From NCBI GenBank assembly GCA_964533585.1, contig CAZHMM010000071.1:1-19195 (forward strand): a stretch of 19,195 nucleotides of DNA, read 5' to 3'. This document shows, in pieces, positions 17,122 to 19,195 of this stretch. Below the pieces are notes generated by a model. It made no database searches. It was not told the origin of the DNA and saw only the letters and a list, made by a program, of their open reading frames with translations. The DNA comes from Elioraea sp964533585 (lineage in GTDB: Bacteria > Pseudomonadota > Alphaproteobacteria > Acetobacterales > Acetobacteraceae). A program made the position numbers and the translations under genes. Every line of letters starts with the position of its first letter. Position 1 is the first letter of the stretch.

Positions 17122-17544
17122 TCACCCGTCGCCGCGCGGATCGTGCTCGCGCCCGGTGATGCCGTAGCGCATCATCAGACCCACGGTCGCGCCCTTCACC
17201 GGACGCAGCAGCGCGAGCGAGAGCAGCAGCGTCAACGGCAGAAACACTGCCGCCATCGTCCAGAGCGACGGCGCATAGCCGCGCTCGGCGAACAGCATCA
17301 GCGGGATGACGATGTGGCCGACGATGAAGATGGTGAAGTAGGGGGGGGCATCGTCCGCGCGGATCCGGCCCACCGGCGCGCCGCATTCCCTGCACCGCTC
17401 GGCGACACGCAGATAGCCACGGAACAGCGCACCCTTGCCGCAGCTTGGGCAGCGGTTCGCCGCCCCGCGCGAGAGCGCAGCCCACATCGAGGGAATGGCC
17501 CAGGCGGGCACGCCAGGGCGCGGGGGCGGGGAGGGCGGCGACAT
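17122..17544 (-). CDS. DUF983 family zinc-ribbon membrane protein
   Basis: 140-residue small inner-membrane protein. A Pro-rich N-terminus is followed by two CxxC knuckles, Cys32/Cys35 (RCPSCGKGALFRGYL) and Cys51/Cys54 (RCRECG), which should bind one zinc. Next come the DUF983 signature RADDAPPYFTIFIVGHIVIP (61-80) and two transmembrane helices (about 69-86 and 93-113). The function is unknown. The ATG at 17544 is directly preceded by TATATATAAGGA, so the ribosome-binding site would touch the start codon; an in-frame ATG at residue 20 has no better site. It is probably the first gene of the DUF983-UPF0262-mtnA operon. An eight-G run (17341-17348) lies in the signature region, and the reading frame across it is intact. 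Confidence 0.87.
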   Translation of the reverse strand: MSPPSPPPRPGVPAWAIPSMWAALSRGAANRCPSCGKGALFRGYLRVAERCRECGAPVGRIRADDAPPYFTIFIVGHIVIPLMLFAERGYAPSLWTMAAVFLPLTLLLSLALLRPVKGATVGLMMRYGITGREHDPRGDG

Positions 17545-17550
17545 TCCTTA

Positions 17551-17556
17551 TATATA
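17551..17556 (-). promoter_or_regulatory. TATATA element directly upstream of the DUF983 start, candidate -10 box
   Basis: The minus strand reads CCCTATATATAAGGAATG; the ATG ends the string. This is the most AT-rich run in a very GC-rich region. Used as a -10 box, TATATA at 17551-17556 would place transcription start at about 17544, the A of the ATG, giving a leaderless message. A TTGACG hexamer (17585-17590) is on the same strand but 28 bases away, too far for a standard -35. Confidence 0.4.
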
Positions 17557-17670
17557 GGGTGTGCGTGGCGTTCGTGTTGCGGTGCGTCAAAGTGCGGCCG
17601 GGCGCCAGGCGGATCAAGGGAAAACCGCACCGGCTTGGCCGGTCAGCCGCGCGGCCGCAGGATGGCCGCC

Positions 17671-18363
17671 ATGACCGGACGGATCCTGTTCATCAACCCC
17701 AACAGCAACGCGCGCTGCGGCGCCGGCATCGCCGCGGCGCTCGACCCCTTCCGCGCCGAGGGGTTCCCGGCATTCGACGTCGTGACGCTGCCGGACGGGC
17801 CGCCGGCGATCGTCGCCTGGTCGGACTGGTACGCGGCCGCCGGCCCGATCCTCGCCGCCATCCGCCGCGAGGACAACCGCACCGACCTGTTCGCCATCGC
17901 CTGCGCGTCCGATCCTGCGCTCCCGGCAGCGCGCGAGGCCACGCGCAAGCCGGTGATCGGCATCTTCGCCGCCGCGGTCGCCCAGGCGCTGACGCTCGCC
18001 GAGCGGTTCGGCGTGATCGCGCTCGCCTCCGCGAGCATCGAGCGGCATGCGCTGGCGCTGCGGCAGATGGGCACCGAGGCGCGGCTCGCCGCCGAGATCG
18101 CCATGAACGTCGACATGGACACGCTGCTCGATCCGCGGGCGACGCGGGCGGCGATGCAGCGGACGGCGCGGGAGCTGGCCGCGGTGGGCGCGCAGACGGT
18201 GATCCTTGGCTGCGCCGGCATGGCGCATCACCGTGCGGCCGTCGAGGATGCCGCGGGCGTGCCGGTGGTGGAGCCGTGTCAGGCGGCGGCGGGGGTGGCG
18301 CTTTCGATTCTGCGTGCGGGGGGCGCTGCCCCCGCACCCCCGCTAGGGGCCATTGGCCCCTAG
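17671..18363 (+). CDS. Asp/Glu/hydantoin racemase family protein
   Basis: 230-residue cytoplasmic enzyme, probably a cofactor-independent racemase using two cysteines. The N-terminus RILFINPNSN is the family hallmark. The first cysteine lies in IACASDPAL (Cys78) and the second in ILGCAGM (Cys181); the C..DP.L context resembles hydantoin racemases more than aspartate racemases. ATG at 17671 is preferred because CAGGA sits eight bases upstream; ATG at 17662 would add MAA. The recognisable fold ends at about GVALSILRAGG. The last dozen codons and the TAG stop lie inside two tandem GC hairpins (18314-18363), giving a Pro/Ala/Gly tail not expected in the family. It converges on an N-carbamoyl-D-amino-acid hydrolase gene eight bases on, which supports a role in hydantoin or D-amino-acid metabolism. 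Other racemases or maleate isomerase-like activities remain possible. Confidence 0.85.
   Translation: MTGRILFINPNSNARCGAGIAAALDPFRAEGFPAFDVVTLPDGPPAIVAWSDWYAAAGPILAAIRREDNRTDLFAIACASDPALPAAREATRKPVIGIFAAAVAQALTLAERFGVIALASASIERHALALRQMGTEARLAAEIAMNVDMDTLLDPRATRAAMQRTARELAAVGAQTVILGCAGMAHHRAAVEDAAGVPVVEPCQAAAGVALSILRAGGAAPAPPLGAIGP
18314..18363. terminator. Tandem hairpins between two convergent genes; likely dispersed palindromic element
   Basis: The first stem has nine pairs, GTGCGGGGG (18314-18322) with CCCCCGCAC (18329-18337). The second also has nine pairs, CTAGGGGCC (18343-18351) with GGCCCCTAG (18355-18363), around the loop ATT. Its symmetry makes it usable as a terminator from both sides, which suits its place between converging genes, though T tracts are absent. 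The GGGGGCGCTGCCCCCGCACC layout resembles GC-rich palindromes scattered between genes in Acetobacteraceae. Unusually, it is read as the end of the racemase gene, including the stop codon. Confidence 0.6.
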
Positions 18364-18370
18364 AACCCCG

Positions 18371-19195
18371 CTACACGACGGGCGGGTCAACCGCGCCGAC
18401 CTGCGAGGTGATGCGCGTGTAGTGCTCCGGACGGCGATGGGCGGCGAAGTTGAAGATGCTCGTCCGGCCGAGACGGCACATGTCGAGATCGCACTCCGCG
18501 GTGATCAGCTGGTCCTCCCAGCTATCCGCCATCGCGACGATCTCGCCCTGCGGATTGACGATGATCGAGTGGCCGAACAGCTCCGCACCGTCCTCGATCC
18601 CGGCCTTGGCCACGCCCACCCCCCAGCAGGCGTTCTGGTAGCACCCGGCCTGGATCGACAGATGGCTGTGGAACACGCGCAGATGATGCGCCTCCCAGCC
18701 CTTGGCATCCTGGTTGATGCTCGGCGTATTGTAGCCGAGCATCACCAGCTCGACCGACTGCAAGCCCATCACCCGCCATGCCTCCGGCCAGCGGCGGTCG
18801 TTGCAGATCATCATCCCCATGTTGATCCCCTCGTCGCGCCGGCCCATCGGACTGCGCACAACCGGGAAACCGAGATTGCCGACTTCGAAGAACCGCTTCT
18901 CCAAGTGCTGCACCTTGCGCGCCGGATCGAACTCCGCGTGACCCGGCAGGTGCACCTTGCGGTACTTCAGCACGACCCTGCCGTCCGGGTTCACCAGGAT
19001 CGCGGTGTTGAAACGCCGCTTGCGCTCCACCCCCGTCTCGTCGGCCTCGTGCGTCAGCTCCGCATAGCCGAGATGGAACCCCATCCGGTACTTGCGCGCC
19101 GCCTCGAACAGCGGCGCCGTCTCGTTCGACGGCATCGCCGCCTCGTACCAGTGATCCGCCTCGTCCAGGTTCTCGACGTAGTGGCGCGGGAAGAA
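18371..19195 (-). CDS. N-carbamoyl-D-amino-acid hydrolase (D-carbamoylase), 5' end beyond the window
   Basis: The C-terminal 274 residues of a nitrilase-superfamily amidohydrolase are visible. The frame is open to the window edge, so the start codon and the region with the catalytic Glu are missing. The first residues seen, FFPRHYVENLDEADHWYEA, align with the FFPRW..DEAELDSFYE region of D-carbamoylase, so an internal ATG at 19135 is not the start. The catalytic Lys lies in LKYRKVHLPGH and the nucleophile Cys in MMICNDRRWPEAWRVMGLQ. LGYNTP, SIQAGCYQNACWGVGVAKAG, HSIIVNPQGEIVA and IFNFAAHRRPEHYTRI are also diagnostic. The enzyme hydrolyses N-carbamoyl-D-amino acids to D-amino acids, carbon dioxide and ammonia, as the last step of the hydantoin pathway. 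The promoter and any hydantoinase partner would be to the right of this window. Confidence 0.93.
   Translation of the reverse strand, partial: FFPRHYVENLDEADHWYEAAMPSNETAPLFEAARKYRMGFHLGYAELTHEADETGVERKRRFNTAILVNPDGRVVLKYRKVHLPGHAEFDPARKVQHLEKRFFEVGNLGFPVVRSPMGRRDEGINMGMMICNDRRWPEAWRVMGLQSVELVMLGYNTPSINQDAKGWEAHHLRVFHSHLSIQAGCYQNACWGVGVAKAGIEDGAELFGHSIIVNPQGEIVAMADSWEDQLITAECDLDMCRLGRTSIFNFAAHRRPEHYTRITSQVGAVDPPVV

Noticed and set aside
17585..17590. TTGACG as the -35 partner of the TATATA element of the DUF983 gene
   Set aside because: The spacer is 28 bases, too long for sigma70-type recognition.
16852..17670. A long in-frame 5' extension of the racemase gene
   Set aside because: The extension is antisense to the UPF0262 and DUF983 genes and translates to Arg/Ser/Gln-rich sequence. 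The family homology starts at RILFINPNSN just after the ATG at 17671.

Overview
The window reads as chromosomal DNA of a GC-rich alphaproteobacterium. The evidence is very strong G/C bias at third codon positions (every real gene drags long false open frames on the opposite strand), a UPF0262 protein and a DUF983 protein (both typical of Alphaproteobacteria), and Fur/Mur-type boxes of the alphaproteobacterial TGCRAAT-N-ATTYGCA form. Acetobacteraceae is my best guess at family level, but this is inference from gene style and from a GGGGGC...GCCCCC dispersed palindrome, not proof. There are no rRNA, tRNA, CRISPR, integrase or transposase sequences. All protein genes look intact except the last, which runs off the right edge.

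Layout. (1) 1-3210: a ferric-iron ABC importer split into two convergent single genes, a periplasmic binding protein (+) and a fused two-domain permease (-). Each has its own Fur-like box and no ATPase gene is nearby. (2) 3340-6220: a flavin-reductase-like FMN protein and uvrB (both -). (3) 6325-9331: a secreted gamma-glutamyltranspeptidase (+), overlapping tail to tail by 50 bp with an uncharacterised polytopic membrane protein (-) that looks like a GT-C glycosyltransferase. (4) 9390-12335: a compact four-gene polar amino-acid ABC importer (-; binding protein, ATPase, two permeases). A 148-bp palindrome-rich control region separates it from the divergent pair below. (5) 12484-15562: a TRAP transporter of the TAXI type, binding protein plus fused 4TM/12TM permease (+). 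(6) 15544-17544: a tight three-gene operon (-), DUF983 - UPF0262 - mtnA, whose last gene overlaps the TRAP permease tail to tail. (7) 17671-19195: a hydantoin/Asp-Glu racemase-family gene (+) converging on an N-carbamoyl-D-amino-acid hydrolase (-, 5' end outside the window). The two are separated only by a tandem-hairpin element that also encodes the racemase C-terminus.

How the genes may work together (inference). Apart from uvrB and the iron genes, most of the window concerns uptake and salvage of organic nitrogen and sulfur compounds. Ggt would release glutamate and cysteinylglycine or amino acids in the periplasm, the ABC and TRAP systems import small amino or organic acids, mtnA belongs to methionine salvage, and the racemase plus carbamoylase are two of the three enzymes of the hydantoin route to D-amino acids.

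The items most worth a second look are the racemase tail built from a dispersed palindrome, the paired Fur boxes on a split ATPase-less iron importer, the DUF983-UPF0262-mtnA operon with a probable leaderless start at a TATATATAAGG motif, and the palindromes between the two divergent transporter operons.
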